DNA of 64,000 nt from Panax quinquefolius (taxonomy: Eukaryota > Streptophyta > Magnoliopsida > Apiales > Araliaceae): contig CM035160.1 of assembly GCA_020205615.1 (NCBI GenBank), positions 119,634,556-119,698,555 on the forward strand, in the 5' to 3' direction. Below, piece by piece: positions 10,378-21,975 of the stretch. A program made the translations under genes and the position numbers. Within the stretch, counting starts at the first letter, position 1, and each line of letters begins with the position of its first letter. A model generated the notes under the pieces. The model ran no database searches. It saw nothing but the letters and a program-made list of their open reading frames with translations, and was not told the DNA's origin.

Positions 10378-12737
10378 TGTGACAACCCGATAATTTTAAA
10401 TATTTTTTAAAATTTTATTAATTAATTTAAGGTTCAATATTAGAACCTAGACAGAAAATAAGTGTATGCGTTTGATATTTTTAAGATGGAATTTTCAGGA
10501 TTTCAAAAATTCTGTGAAGGATTTAGGTTAATTATTCAAGATTAAAGAAATACGTGAAAATATTCTGTGTATATGGTTGTATATATGTACAATATGTGGT
10601 TAAGGGTCAAGGGTTGACCAGATAAACGATATATGTAACAAACCCTAAGTATATATTAAGAACGTCAACGTTCGGTTAGAAAACCCTAGCGTTTAACAAG
10701 AAACCCTAAAATCGGTTACGAAACCCTAATTTACATTCGGAATCTCAAACCCTAATTCGAAATTTAAAACCCTAATCTGGGAACATAAAGGATAATTATA
10801 GTTCTTAAGTGATATTAATTATAATCTTAATTAGGGTAAAGCTTAATTATTTAGTAAACCCTAATTTCAAATTTAGAAAACCCTAACTTCGGGATTTGAA
10901 ACCCTAATTTATTATTAGGGAAAATGAAAGTGTTAATTTAATACTTTTAATGTTAATTAAGAAATATTAATCCTAATTTTAAAGTTATAAGTAATTAGAA
11001 AACCCTAATCTAATTACGAAAATTTAATTTCTAAACTAGAAAATTTATTTTTCTATTAGAAACCCTAATTAGTGGTTTATAAACCCTAATGACCATTTTG
11101 ACCCTAATTGGTAAATTAGTGATTTTAATTAGGAAATATTAATCCTAATTAGTAAGATTTAAATTATGATTAAGAAATGTTAATATAATTAAAAAATCCT
11201 AATTATAATTTAGGAATATTAATTTTCAATTTTTAAAACCTAAATTGGAAATCCTAGAATTTATTTTTCCAAACCCTAAACCCTAAGGGTTTCTAAACCC
11301 TAAACCCTAAGATTTCCAAACCCTAAACCCTAAGGGTTTGGGCAAAAGGACTTGTATGCCATTAAAATTGTTTGCAAAAAGACCATTTTACCCTTTTTGC
11401 AATTCTTTAATGAGTTACTGTGTAGATCTTGACCTATTATGGGTTGTTCACCAACCCTAATACTAGCATATGACTTATATCTCAGCAAATTAGCAGCTAT
11501 ACCAGCCCCATTCAATGAATCAACTAGATTAAAAGAGAAAAGTAAGAAAAAATCACTCACTTTATTTCTCAAACCAACCAAGACTCTCTCTCTCTATAAT
11601 TTTCGAAATCTAGAGTGAGAAGGAGTGAGAAACAAAGTTATGATCACCACTTAGCTCTTCAAGAACAGTAGCAAGGATCAGAAATCAGAGATCAAAGCTC
11701 AAAGTGGTAAAGAACCCTAATTTTTGAAATCCATGTGTTTGATGTTTGATGTTGTAATTGGTTGTTATAAGTCATGTTAGAGAGTGTCATTTGATGATCT
11801 GGGTTGCTGAAACTTGGATCCATATCATCTAGATGCTACAAAATTGAGTTTTCAAAATTCTGGAAAAAGGTTGAAAAATGGCCTGACAGTCGAATGTTAG
11901 GCCCTCTAGATCTTTATGTGCTTGATATTTTATGTGTTTGATGTTTTAAATCCGTTCTATGTTGTAAGGAATGTGATCTATTACTTTAAGCAAGTCCAAA
12001 TCAAGTCTAGATGAAAAGTTACAAGCGGTCAAACAAATATGACCACTCACTTAAAATCGAAATCAAGGCACCCATTTCCGATTTCTTCTGACAAGAGTTT
12101 CTGAGCCTCGGATCTTGCAGTGGTTTGCTTGTTTGGCCATGTTGTTGTTTTGGTGTTGTAATCAGACATAAGGACAACATAATAATGGCTTTAGATAACC
12201 TATATCCTTAACAGAATCCTAAATAATCCTGGTCAAAGTATCGTTGACCGACTGTTCTTGACAAAATCTGGAAAACCAAGAAATCGTCAAGAACAGTTCC
12301 TGACATCATTTTGACTGGCCATGATCTCTTATATATATTGTTTTTAGATTGATCTAATTAGTTATTGTTGTAAACTGTCATCATGACTACAAGTAAAAAC
12401 CATTACCTCTTACAAACTAGACGCATAATGCAAATTATGAAGCTTCAAAGAAGGGACCTTCGCACTGTTTGAATTTCTGGGTACCCCAGAAATTCAAAAA
12501 CAGTTCTGACATGAAATTTGGTGGCTTAGATCTATTAGTGGTGAAATGTTTTGGCCATAAACTTAATATGTAGTTGTAGTGTTGCACGTATGCTACAATC
12601 TAAGAACTTTATCCAGCCCAGAAACCATATAACCTTGAATTTATTGTTGGTCAAAGTACCCACCTTGTCCACTGACACAAATTTCTAGGCAGGCTCAAGA
12701 ACACCTCAAGAACACCTATAGCGACGGGTCTGTCGTT
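10378..12737 (+). repeat. Element A right LTR, left part
   Basis: It matches the left LTR from its first base (TGTGACAACCCG) through the telomere-word zone. It keeps the 1.05-kb stretch that the left LTR lost (11396-12461) and then rejoins it at CTTCGCACTGTTTGAA. Similarity stops abruptly at about 12737, inside the LTR hairpin. The last 210 bases (from TTAGATCTATTAGTGG near 12525) are present again at 24138-24331, which a simple insertion of element E does not explain. Confidence 0.8.
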
Positions 12738-13134
12738 GTTTGCATTGTGAGCCTCTATTTCAGCTATTGGCTTCAATATCAGCTCGGGTGTATGGGTTTG
12801 ACCCTTCTTCATGTTATATGCATATAACAAGCCTTTTCCACCAGACATCTACACATATAAATTGTTCTGATTAGCATATAGTTTATACACACAACAAATA
12901 ATAATTTTATATAAGTTATCTTTTATTTTGTTTGACGATGAATTTTGTCAATTCATCTCTTTTTAAACTCTATATGAGTTATTAATATTTTCAACGTTTC
13001 TCTCGATTCAAGATTATAGCCTAAGGTCTAACCTACCTAAGGTTTTAACCTAAGCTCGATACCCGACTCAGTAGAGCCCCCCCAAATCTGGTACTTGAAA
13101 CCCGAACTGGTGCTGCTTTATGATACCATTTCTA
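12738..13134 (-). pseudogene. Element E leader and truncated first coding exon
   Basis: Reading on the minus strand from E's LTR, the primer site TGGTATCATAAAGC covers 13115-13128. A non-coding leader of about 270 bp follows, then an ATG at 12848. The frame begins MSGGKGLLYAYNMKK and continues to about 12740, where the sequence switches to element A's LTR. The position after the primer site suggests the start of a gag-like ORF, but I do not recognise the protein. Only about 36 codons remain. Unlike A, element E may once have been a coding member or relative of this LTR family. Confidence 0.5.
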
Positions 13135-13254
13135 TGAGCGGAATAATACTAATAATAATAACAATAATATAAATTTCAAACTTAATTTATATAATTATCA
13201 GAGTCTAGGTCCCAAGTCGTAACCTTTTATTACATTCATTACATATCATGATAG

Positions 13255-13256
<2 letters not shown>

Positions 13257-13285
<29 letters not shown>

Positions 13286-13449
13286 CATTGTCTTAATAGT
13301 CTCAAACTATTACATAGAATACCACAAATCTTATTTGGTTAGCTTTCCGCTTCCTTTGTTTCTGCATGAGCTTTACGGTTCTTCACACTTAATGAAAAAA
13401 CATTTAAATTAAGAAAGGATGAGCATTTGAGTGCCCAGCAAGTAATAGC

Positions 13450-13492
<43 letters not shown>
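13257..13492. repeat. Two (TA)n microsatellites in E's LTR
   Basis: Uninterrupted TA runs lie at about 13257-13285 and 13453-13492, separated by about 170 bp. They lie in the part of E's LTR close to its primer-site end. Similar TA runs occur at 31027-31060, 43049-43070, 44638-44677 and 45772-45797. Confidence 0.9.
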
Positions 13493-13498
<6 letters not shown>

Positions 13499-16111
13499 AA
13501 TTTAAATATTTTCTTTATACTACTCTTCTACAATGATTCAACAGTTGTGAAGTAATCTGTACCAATGATAATAATATATCAATTCTATACCAAATCTTTG
13601 AAACTACGTACTGACTATAAATAGGGCTTATGTGACATACAATGAACATTGTTTTCATTTTCGAAAAGGTTAAATAGAAATTTATCTGCAAACCGTCATA
13701 ACTTACAGGCATGGGGGGTGATCAGCCCGTTATGCCCTGCATTGATCAATACTACGTGCAAGAACGAGGGTATCGTTCACTCTGTCCACCTTGGGTGCAT
13801 AAAAATTTTTCCCGTGTAGGGATGTTCATACTTGTCTGGGTTCCAAATCAAAGGTTTTATCTTGTTCAACAATAATCTATAATTCAACATATATGTATAC
13901 GGGTAATTGACAAAGGTATATCAATATGTGATTAAATACAATGATTATCCAAGTAGGGACACTTGTATAACCATTTATCGAAATTAACGAACATAATATA
14001 TATCTGAATTATCATATACTAACATGTTGATAATCAATGGGCGTATATAATATAAGGTTAATAATCTGTACAGTAATAATATAGTTTAGAAACATTCTTA
14101 CTCCTGTCCATTGCATAAAGAAAATGCAAAGGTAAGATACTTGCCTGATGCACTGCTTACAATTTGTAACTTAGTTTTATCGTTTATCTCACAACCTATC
14201 ATTAATCAGATCATTCGTTCGATTAGAACAATATACTATAACACATATTACTGTATTTCGCAGTCAGCACATAACCTAATCACATTTTTACCCATATTTA
14301 ATAACCATTGAATCACAAATAATCACTTATATCTAATCAATTTATCTAAGTCCAGATCAATTTCTGAAACATGTCGGTGTACCGACAGCTTTATCGGGTA
14401 ATTATCGAGTCTAAGACTCTATTCTGTAACTTAATATCAGTCATACTAATTTTTAAATAACTTAATATAATTTTAAAACATTTATTAAAATTTATCATGA
14501 ATTTTCAAACACCGGAATCATTATTAAATGATTTAAGTATTAAACAATCCTATTATCATTAATATTTAATTAATATTAAACTATTATTGAAATCATTTCC
14601 AAAATATTAAAGTTATTTATAATAACTAAAAATACTTTTAAAGTATTAATATTACCTTAAAATGATTTTTAAAACATTTAAAATCATTTTCAAATAATTA
14701 CCATTAATATTTAAATATTAATGTACTATTTATCAAAATATTAAAAGTCATTAATTATAACTTTAAAATATTTTTTAATTCATTTATATCCTTTTAAAAT
14801 GATTTTTAAATTAATAAAACCATTTTAAAATATTTATTTAATATAATTATTAAATAAATTTAATATCTTTAATAATACGTTAATAATCATTAATATTAAA
14901 TTATTAATGAAATTATCCTTTAAATATTAAAAGTTATATTTTATAACTTAAAATATCTTTAAACACTTTATTTTCATTTAAAATGATTATTAGAATATTA
15001 AAATCATTTTTAAATAAATTATTTAATAACTTTAATATCATTAATAATAATTAATTAATAAAATTTACCTTTAAATATTGAAAGTTATATTTTATAACTT
15101 AAAATATTTTTAAATATCTTATTATCTTTTAAAATAATTTTAATATAATAAAATCATTTTTAATTAATTTATTTAATTCATTTAGTAAATAACATAATAT
15201 TCATTAATATTAATTTATTAATTAAATTTATCACAAAATATTAAAAGTCATTAAAAATAGCTTCAAATATTTTCTTATATCATAATATAATTTTAAATGA
15301 TTTTTCAAATATAAAATCATTTTAAATGATTTATTTAATATAATAATTAAATAAATTAAATACTTTTAATATTTCAAAAATATTAAATATTTATGAAATA
15401 TATTAAAAATAATTAAAAACTAATTTTAAGAATTTAAAATAATTTTTAATAATTTATTTTGTATTTTTAATAATTAAAAACTATTTTTTTCTATTTATTT
15501 AATTAAATTAATTAATTTTTGAAAATTAAATTAATTTAATTATACTGTCTGTCGCTAAAGACCACCTATAGTGACAGAGTTGTTGCTATAGGTGTTCTAC
15601 ATGTTCTTCATGCAACCCAGATCTTCATACACAATTACCGAGTGGCCTCCTTTGACCAAGATTTCTGATCGGTTCATGATGTTTTTGGACATGTTGTTGA
15701 TCCGATCTTGTAGTACTCGTTCAAGGCTACATGATCCAGCCACCAACAGGTTCACAACATAACACAATTGCAAGATCTAGGCTCATGAACAAGCTGTCAA
15801 AGCTGTTCTTCATTTCTGGGTTACCCAGAAATGAAGAATAGTTCGACTATCCATTTTTGGGCTTCTACAACTTGTAATACATATAATGATTGTGTGAAAT
15901 AAAGGTTGCAGTGTGTAGACAACATGTAGGACAAGAGATATATCACATAACATCAACAAAAACACATCACAGTCGTCAGATCCGGACCGGTCAAAGCATG
16001 TCAGAAATAGTGTTCTTAAATTTTCTGGGTTACCCAGAAAATCATTTTTGTGCTTGACCCTGCTAGTTTGACCGATCACTAAATCAAGTGTATTTGATAT
16101 CTAGATGTACA

Positions 16112-17834
16112 TGTTGATCGATTTCTCAATCAATGAATACGTGCAAGTATACACGGTCAACAAGTAATAAAGTGATAAGAAAAGTATCGTTCCCACGAAG
16201 AATTATTTAATAAAAATTACCAAGTACTAACTCTTAACCAAATCAATTTTATTTAAACAACCATAAAATGTGATTTTTATAATTAAGAAAATTAAATTAA
16301 AAAATTAAAACTAGATTACTCTAAAATTAATTCAAATAAATAAAGATTAAGACTTCAATATCCCCAATTATGAACTATAAATCAATTATCTAATTATCCC
16401 AATTATTATGCCTACTGAATTGTTAACAGGAATTCTCAAATGCCAAAAGTCCTTTTCCAAGTGATCAATTGCCTTCTATTTAACCCAGATTAATCTTGAT
16501 ATATTCCTATGCAAAACAATTGAATTAAACTCCTTTCAATCCCATTTCCTTACGTGTTACATGCGGTGAACAGATATTTCCATTCAATTCACAAACCTAA
16601 TTATTCACTGTGCAAATAACTAAGTCACATGATATCATGCCCAGTTCTAACCCTAGAATTCCTCTTCCAATTCCTTATAGAGTAACAAGGTAATTACTGA
16701 TCAAATAATTAAGCAATAAGCACAAGATAAGATAAACAATTCACTTTGACACAAATAATTAGAATAAATCGAATAACTAATTTATAGACATAAAAGGTTC
16801 AATTGAAATCTTAGTAAAAGAGTTTGTTCATAATTAATGAATTAAAACCAAGAATCCACAACTGAATAGATATTAAAAGATAAAAGTATGATAAGAGAGA
16901 GAATAGAATCATTGTAAACAAATCGATGCTCCCTCTTGCTCTTGCTCTTGATCTTTAGTGTTCTTCAATTTGCTTCAATCTCCAATGGCTAATTAAGAAC
17001 TAGGGTTTATATTCTAATCTAATGGAGTGTTTTATCTAAGCTAAGCTATGTAATCTCCCTTTATTTTATGCCTTACATCATGTATTTATAGGTTACAAGT
17101 CAAATTTTTAGCTTAGGAACAAACCCAATCCTATTTGGAGTTAAAAAGGTGTCAAAATTCGCCAAAAACGCGTCCAGGCCATCACCAAGCCCTTCTCCAG
17201 CGCCCCAGCGCTGGGCACGACGCTCAAACACTGCCCCCCAGCGCCCCGGCGCTGGGCATAGGCCTATTTTGGGCTCCCCGGCGCTAGCCCCAAGTTCTGA
17301 CATTTTCTACTCCGACGTCTTTTGGGAAAACGGTCATAACCTTTGATCCGAGAGGAGTTACGGGGCTTGCCACCTATCAAATCGAAGATATCGACGAGAT
17401 CTACAACTTTCATTCTTTGAGGATTGAGAAATTGTGGGTGGATGAAGGCTGAAATTGAGCTGGAAGTAACTGCTATGCAAATGACCACCCAAAACCATGA
17501 CGTTCGACGTCCGTTGGTACAACGATCATAACTCTTGCATCCAAACTCTGATTGGAATGATTCAAAATGCTCCAGAAAGCTAAGATGATGCTCTTAAATG
17601 TAAGATAAGTTCCAAACCAAGAACATGAAGTAAACATGAAAGCCCAAATGATGTGCGGTTTCCTTTTCTTTGCGTTTTATTTGCTTTTCCTTACCAATAG
17701 TTGCTCACACCGCTCCCAAACGTATAACCTACAAAATGAACACAAAATGTATGAAAAGTAACTAAGACACATAAATATAAGCAACTAATTCAAGTAAAAG
17801 ATACCAGATAAGTGTATATAAAATCCACTTATCA
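16112..17834 (-). mobile_element. Solo LTR of an Athila-family element
   Basis: The plus-strand ends are TGTTGATCG and CCACTTATCA. On the minus strand it begins TGATAAGTGGATTTTATA, like the Athila LTR at 58762 (TGATAAGTGAGTTTTATA). Near the other end both LTRs carry the sequence GTCAACAAGTAATA followed by GAGTATCGATCC or AAGTATCGTTCC. The flanking duplications are GTACA (16107-16111) and GTACT (17835-17839), four of five bases equal. There is no internal region, so it arose by LTR-LTR recombination. It lies inside element E's LTR. Confidence 0.8.
17198..17258. repeat. GC-rich palindromic 20-mer, two copies in solo LTR
   Basis: CAGCGCCCCAGCGCTGGGCA at 17198-17217 recurs at 17239-17258 with one change (A to G at the tenth base). 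Each copy contains a self-complementary core around AGCGCT. It is a sharp GC island in an AT-rich LTR. The Athila LTR 57194-58762 has a comparable island at 58326-58415 (GCGCGGGCGCGCG). Confidence 0.75.
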
Positions 17835-18812
17835 GTACTATAAGCATATATCAGAAGGGTACACAACATACTACAAGATGAATACAACAAAGAACTTAAA
17901 ACACCAAAAACCAGATATATCACTACCAGAAAACAGTAAATAGACAATGCGGAAAAAACGTTGTGGTGTCAGTCAGGAAAACGTCGTGGTTAAGGGTGTC
18001 ATCTATTTGACACCCTTACACAACGTTTTAAAAATGTTGTAGTTAAGCACAATACACAACGTTTTTTAGGAAAAAAACGTTGTAGATTTGTTTTTCAAAA
18101 ATTAGCAGATGCTTAAAAACGTTGTAGTAGGTATGATTCCACAACGTTTTTTGAATAAAAACGTTGTTGTTTAGTATATCAGACAACGTTTTTTAAACGT
18201 TGTAGATAAAAAAGAAAAAAGAAAAAAAAGGATGTGGTTCACCTATATTACCAATGCACCTGCAATATGCTAATGCCATGATATATAGCCAAAATGTATC
18301 AACCATTCAAAATACATCCCAATAATACTATTCTTTTACCGTTTCAAATTACTACATCCACAAAATATATACCAAAATATCCATATAATCACTCAACCAA
18401 ACGAGTCTTGCCAAAAAATGTAATTCTTGGATACCGACTATACAACCTAGAAATCCTATATACACGTAAAAACAAGTAAATACATGGAGAATCATAAATT
18501 CTTGCATTGCAAGTTTGTTTGCTGCATGTGAACCTCCATTGATTACATTAAATGCAGTACAGTAACACTAATGTTTTGTTTCCAAAGAAATTGCAATGTC
18601 TTTGCATGGTAGAAACAAGATAACGATAAACATATGGACAAATTTACGACTTGTAATTTATACATCAAACTAATATTTCTCCAAAAAGGGTTTTACCCAA
18701 GTTCATTTTACTTCTCCAAATCATGGGGAGGGATAATAGTGAATTACACGAAGAAAAATATCGAGATGAGCTAATTTCTAGCAAAAAATTAGAAATAAAA
18801 TCGTAGATATAC

Positions 18813-18857
18813 CTCTGCCATTTCAATTGCAGACACTCCTAGGGCCCACACATCCAC
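18813..18857 (-). pseudogene. Captured STE20/SIK1-like protein kinase exon
   Basis: This 45-bp exon encodes VDVWALGVSAIEMAE. It has a splice acceptor (CTGCAG) before it and a donor (GTATAT) after it on the minus strand. The motif is kinase subdomain IX. The exact wording is that of the plant SIK1/MAP4K branch of STE20 kinases, by my recollection of the family. No catalytic-loop or glycine-loop exon was found nearby, so this cannot be a functional kinase. The 18860-20300 interval is probably intron or filler. It lies downstream of the P4-ATPase exons on the same strand, so a chimeric transcript is possible. Confidence 0.65.
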
Positions 18858-20299
18858 CTGCAGAAGCATGTCAAAATTTATCAAACAGAGTTAGTCCAAT
18901 ATTGCCTTTTCAATTATGCAGTAATCTGCATAATTGATTTTTCATAAATGTGAATTTATCAATATTGTTTAACATTATAAGACCGGAAGAAAACTTCGAA
19001 CACAACTAAATATAGACAATTGAGGCTTGGTTAACTTACGCCACCCCCAACTCTTGTTCAGATATAACAACTGATACAACAGCTGAGGAGGGACAATGAT
19101 CCATTTTGACCAACCCAAACGCATCTTACTCCATTTGCAAATTGCCATTTTAATTATAATCTACAAGTTTTCAAGGCAAAAATTATGCGACATGATCATG
19201 AAGAATCAAATGGAAGATGTAACAATTCGGGCTAAGAAGTATTAAGGTGGCGTAAATGGGTATCTACATTGCTCCAGGTGAACTATTTTAAATCTTGCAC
19301 ATACTCAAACCGAAGATGCTTGTACACACTTATACAATTATTACCTTCTTGATGGGAAATGTAGGAGTCCTCCAATAATGCACCTTGGAATGTTTCCTTA
19401 CTTGGCTTCAGTTACATAACAAAAATGCAAACAATTAGTTGTCAAGTAAAACATCACTCTGTTAAAGACCTAGAAAATAATTAAATCATGTTGATTACGA
19501 AAAGAAACCATTTTATTTTGAAGCAATAGAATAATTACTTCAATTCAACTTATACTTTGTGTGAAACAAGCATACATGATACTACTTGTTAAAGGGCTAA
19601 AAGTGCACACCATTAACAAATCTTTGGTTCTTACAAGTTAGATAGTAGAGTATGCTAATTAATCGTAGATCAATACAAAATGAAAATGAAGGTAAGGTTT
19701 TACATTTTCAATTTAGCCACCAACATATCATCATTCTAAAATGTCCCAAATAACAAAACATACATATCGATGATGATTCTTGACTAACATTAAATACTAA
19801 TGCAACTTGCAATTTCAAATGCAAAGCATGTTGTAGGCTATAACTTAGATGATAATTCATTAATCTAACATGATACCATATCGTGGATCTTTGGAAGTCG
19901 CATGTAAGGATGATATATCCGATCGATTGCATAACTTAGGGGTATAACTTAAGGATGCTGGAAGTCGCATGTAATGATCTTTGGAAGTCGGAAGTCTATA
20001 TTGAAACTCAAATCAAGAGTATGAGGTAGCCTCAAAAACACACAACCAAAAATTTCCAGAAATAAGCAGCTAAATAAGACATGCAAGCACTGGGACAAGC
20101 GGCATAAAAACACAAAATGTAATTTGACTTCACATAATGTATATATGACTACAAGAGAATTTAAACAGGAATGTTCATAATTTCACTGACTGCACAGATG
20201 AGTAATCTAATTAAAAGAACTTAAAACTAAAGATAACCAAGAAACGAAATGTGCACTGAACATTATGGTTTGGTTAAACCCAAAGAAATTCTAATATTT

Positions 20300-20671
20300 C
20301 TTACAAGGATACCATTTCCCATCCATCCAAATATCTGATACCAGTCAAAGAATAAGTTTATGGGTCCTTGCGATATCTGCCGAAACTGTGAAGTCACAAG
20401 TTGTTCATGTTAGTCTGCAAAGCATTGGTGAAGTGAATGTACATTACTGATTCAAAACAAATGTCACCGGAAGATCCGACACATAAGCGGACCTCGGAAG
20501 AAACATCATGTTCAAGACCCCAAGCGAAATGACAGGTAATGAGGTAAGAACGACATTGAATATCAGCATATACCAGTCTTCATAAACTGATTGCCCAGAA
20601 AAGTCGGTGAATGCTTCAAAGTAGAATAGTGTAAGGCCAAAGGCGATGTTCTTGTAGAAGAAATAACAAAT
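20300..20671 (-). pseudogene. Captured P4-type ATPase (ALA flippase) fragment
   Basis: Two minus-strand exons of a phospholipid-transporting P4 ATPase are present. Exon one starts at 20671 after a TGCATTTAG acceptor. It reads [20 protein letters not shown] and then [20 protein letters not shown], the C-terminal membrane segments typical of plant ALA proteins. A lost T after SLGV shifts the frame, but the DVSSEV block follows in the next frame. Exon two starts at 20385 after a CACAG acceptor and contains QGPINLFFDWYQIFGWMGNG, also canonical. The nucleotide-binding and phosphorylation domains (DKTG) are absent. Retained introns show capture from genomic DNA and not from a cDNA. Flippase activity is impossible for this piece. 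Confidence 0.85.
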
Positions 20672-21647
20672 CTAAATGCAGAGAATTGCAGTTCAATGAG
20701 AAAGACTAAGTAATGATCAACACAAGAAAAAAGAATTAGATGTGTTACCCCTTTCCATGCTTACACAAAGATGTGGTATGGCAGTATCCCTTTAATTCCC
20801 TGCTTCCTTAAGGAGAATGGTTCGAAACCAACATGTTTACAAAGATAGTATGAGTGTGCAACATAGAAGCTTATACTATCTTCTTTATATGGTATTTAAC
20901 ATGCATAACATATATTTGGATGACATAGAATAGCTTATAGCATGCATAAGCAGTAGGGGCAATGCTACTGATGTATATATGACTTCACATAATGTAATTT
21001 AACTTAACATAATGTATATATGACTAAGAGAATTTAAACAGGAATGAGAATTAGTAATATGTTGCTAGACTAAGGCCCAACTTATAATGTTCAATTGTTG
21101 CTTTCACTAGCTCATAAAAAAGGGTGTCAAAAGTCAGTAAAACAAATACTATTCGATCAGCAATATTATTAATATCTCTCCACTATTACTGCATCAATAC
21201 TTACTCAACTTCTGCAGCAGCCAAATGGATTCGAAGGTAGCAAACAATATAGTCACTAATGTTCTCAGTTATTCACATTGTATCAACAAAAATTAAATAT
21301 ATTCACATCAATTTGAAATTTAATATCTTTTAAAAGTTAAATTAATAAGGGCTTCTTTAATAAAATTTTTAGGCTTCTATTTATTGTTTGAAAAGCAGAC
21401 GGAAGTTGAATAAAATTTGAACAGAATAATTTGGATCTAGTAAAACTATAAAGATAATTAAATTATTTATCTCACACGGTCACACATATATATCTCCAAG
21501 CACATGACTTTATCAAATTCATGAAAAGTCAGTAAAATGAGCAAGAGAAATGATGTAGAGCATAGTCTATTTACTTCATCAGACTAGAGTAGAAATTACC
21601 CAAATCAACTTGAACAGATTTGTGTCGGTTTAGTATCAAATGTACGA

Positions 21648-21975
21648 TTAAACCATGAAAATGAAGAACTTAAAGCCAAAAGAGTACTTACTAGAAAAAT
21701 CAGTCTCCGATTTCTGAGGCTTCTCCTCCCAAACCACCACATCTTTACCTCCAATCACAGGTAACATCAATGGCGGCGGAAACGACCAACAAGAAATAGC
21801 GATCAAACCACGACGAGCGAGCGGAGACGAACCTTCAGCATCGAACCGACGATAAGAGAAACTACTAGAACTCTCAAACTCACTGACATCTGCACTCAAA
21901 CTATAACATAATAGGCAAAGAGAAACGAGAGTGGCTAGGGTTTGGATCTGTAAACAGACTGGAGAGAGAGAGCGC
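21648..21975 (-). pseudogene. Captured 5' exon with leader, source unknown
   Basis: On the minus strand, 21975-21900 looks like a plant 5' leader: CT-rich with CCAAACCCTAGCCACTCTCG. It is followed by an open stretch with SEFESSSSFSYRRFDAEGSS and WEEKPQKSETDF. This ends in a possible donor (TAGTAAGTA near 21690). There is no good ATG in the long frame: the reading opens at TTG 21899, and the first ATG (21888) is in another frame. I do not recognise the protein. It lies just inside CACTA1's right end, upstream of the captured P4-ATPase exons, so it could supply a promoter and first exon for them. Confidence 0.45.

Noticed and set aside
18813..18857. A functional kinase gene
   Set aside because: Only one 15-codon exon is present and no other kinase subdomain was found.
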